From: Bradyrhizobium sp.
GTDB lineage: Bacteria; Pseudomonadota; Alphaproteobacteria; Rhizobiales; Xanthobacteraceae
DNA length: 7,626 bases
Direction: 5' to 3'
NCBI GenBank assembly: GCA_013695565.1
Contig: JACDAG010000439.1
Location: forward strand, 1-7,626
Both the position numbers and the translations under genes were made by a program. Positions within the stretch are counted from its first letter, which is position 1. Each line of letters opens with the position of its first letter. Below the pieces are notes generated by a model, which did not search any database, was not told where the DNA came from, and saw only the letters and a program-made list of their open reading frames with translations. Below are positions 5,619 to 7,626 of this stretch, one piece after another.

Positions 5619-6930
5619 TCATGCTGCGTCGACATTGGCCCTGGCTGCTTGCCGTCGTCATCCTGCTCGCGTTTCCGTTCCTGTTCTATGACTGGAGCAA
5701 GGGCCGCCATTCCGGCTTCGTGCTGACGCTGATGAGCGAGATCGGCGTGATGGCGATCTTCGCACTGTCCTACAATATGCTGATGGGCCAGGCCGGCCTG
5801 CTGTCGTTCGGACACGCCGTGCTGCTCGGCATGGGCGCCTATTGCGCCGCACATGTCGTCCTGCTCGTGAAGGCCGGATCCTTCTGGCTGCCGACCGAAC
5901 TGGTGCCGCTCGCCGGCGGCCTCGGCGGATTATTCTTTGGCTATGTATTCGGCTGGCTGGTGACCAAGCAACGCGCCACGGCATTTGCCATGATCACGAT
6001 GGGGCTCGGCGAACTGGTCTCGGCCGCAGCATTGATGTTCATGGGCTTCTTCGGTGGCGAAGGCGGCATTCCCATCGATCGCGTGATGGACACCAGCCTG
6101 GTCGGCGTCAGATACACTTCGCCCTGGCAGGTCTATTGCCTGGTGCTGGTCTGGGCCTTCATCGCCGCGGCCCTGATGCGACTGCAGATGCAGACGCCGC
6201 TCGGCAGCATGGCCAACGCCACCCGCGACAATTTCGAACGTGCGCAGTTCGTCGGCTACGATCCGCGCATGGTGCGGCTTTACCAGTTCGCGCTGGCCGG
6301 GTTCTTTGCCGGCATCGCCGGTGGGCTCTACGCGCTGATCTACGAGATCGTCACCTTCGACACGGTGTCCGCGGGCAAGTCAGCCAATGCGCTGCTCGCC
6401 GTCTATATCGGCGGCGCCGGCGGCTTCTTCGGACCGATCCTCGGGACCATCGTTGTGGTGCTGCTGCAGAGCGGCGTCAGCCTGCTCAGCAATGCCTGGC
6501 TGCTCTATGTCGGCGTGCTCTTCATCGTCATGGTGATGTACGCGCCGGGCGGGCTGATCGGGCTCGTCTTCATGCATATGCCGATCTGGCGCGCCGGGCG
6601 GATGCGCGAATTGCTGGTGCCATACGTCAAGGCGTTTCCGCCGGCGCTATTGGTGATGCTGGGCTTCGTGCTGCTGGTCGAACTGGCATCGTTCACCACC
6701 ATCGGCGCCGCGCAGGGCAAGAAATTTTCGATCGCCGGCAACACCATCGACACCCTGGCGCCGATGCCGTGGGTGGTCGCGTTCGCAGCATTGGTGCTGG
6801 GCGGCCTGTGGCTGCGCCGCGAGGCACGCGGTTTCCGCGAGCGCTGGGACGCGCTGATGGAGGGCGCCAAGGGCGTAAAGCCCGCAAGTGATCCAAAAAT
6901 CCAAATCGCAAAGACGCAGGAGGCGATGTC

Positions 6931-6934
<4 letters not shown>
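5615..6934 (+). CDS. livM: Branched-chain amino acid-type ABC transporter permease, LivM family, with C-terminal membrane extension
   Basis: The 439-residue protein has the LivM core. Marks include S52-Y-N-M-L-M-G-Q-A-G-L-L-S-F-G-H67-A, G71-M-G-A-Y, TKQRATAFAMITMGLGEL (117-134), the ATPase-contact loop T194-P-L-G-S...NATRDNFERAQFVGYDP (201-217), the block LAGFFAGIAGGLYAL (227-241), and G266-G-A-G-G-F-F-G-P followed by YAPGGLIGL (309-317). Core LivM domains usually end soon after this last motif. Here about 120 more residues follow, with two further probable membrane segments (about 343-359 and 385-401) and a basic, charged tail (401-439). It pairs with LivH in the inner membrane. Translation is probably coupled: its ATG overlaps the livH stop, and its stop overlaps the GTG of the ATPase gene (GTGA). 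The ATG at 5615 is preferred to a second ATG at 5621 because of the overlap, but either is possible. The role of the extension is unknown. Confidence 0.92.
6918..6923 (+). promoter_or_regulatory. Ribosome binding site for the GTG-started ATPase gene
   Basis: A perfect AGGAGG lies inside the last codons of livM, seven bases before GTG at 6931. It settles the GTG start; the ATG at 6926 is in the livM frame and leads straight to the livM stop. Confidence 0.85.

Positions 6935-7626
<692 letters not shown>

Noticed and set aside
5842..6891. 349-residue plus-strand frame overlapping livM in another phase
   Set aside because: It is extremely Arg-rich and lacks membrane segments or motifs, while the livM frame is clearly coding.

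Overview
The window looks like chromosome from a high-GC alphaproteobacterium, most likely Bradyrhizobium or a close relative (Nitrobacteraceae). Three things point there: GC-rich codon use with G/C third positions, short GTAGGG...CCCTAC palindromic repeats between genes, and a branched-chain-amino-acid-type ABC transporter next to small catabolic or redox enzymes. The genus is inferred from these traits, not from a database search.

Layout. At the left edge (1-102, minus) is the 5' end of a flavin-reductase-like gene. It diverges from a complete close paralogue at 221-838 (plus); the two share 31 of their first 34 residues. A small GNAT acetyltransferase of the YjdJ type follows (957-1241, plus). 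Two minus-strand genes come next, read right to left: a YghU-like (nu-class) glutathione transferase (3132 to 2236) and an alpha/beta hydrolase with a cysteine nucleophile elbow (2104 to 1346). From 3360 to the right edge runs a plus-strand operon for a HAAT/Liv-family ABC importer. It encodes a secreted substrate-binding protein (3360-4604), a LivH-type permease (4671-5618), a LivM-type permease with an unusual C-terminal extension (5615-6934) and a LivG-type ATPase that runs off the window (from 6931). The three membrane/ATPase genes are joined by 4-bp stop/start overlaps. A strong hairpin separates the binding-protein gene from livH.

How the genes may work together. The importer would bring in a small amino-acid-like, amide or aromatic-acid solute. 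The glutathione transferase, hydrolase and flavin reductases could process compounds or handle redox stress. The shared location is suggestive only, and the substrate cannot be read from the sequence.

Repeats. Palindromic elements occupy three gene gaps (852-929, 1238-1332, 2134-2226). The last two are copies of one bipartite element of about 95 bp in opposite orientations, and they bracket the hydrolase gene. One of them supplies the stop codon of the acetyltransferase gene. No gap between genes exceeds 300 bases. I saw no tRNA, rRNA, CRISPR array, transposase or phage gene. Overall this is an ordinary transport and metabolism region; I found no convincing new multi-gene system. The repeat pair, the atypical hydrolase and the extended LivM are the points most worth a second look.
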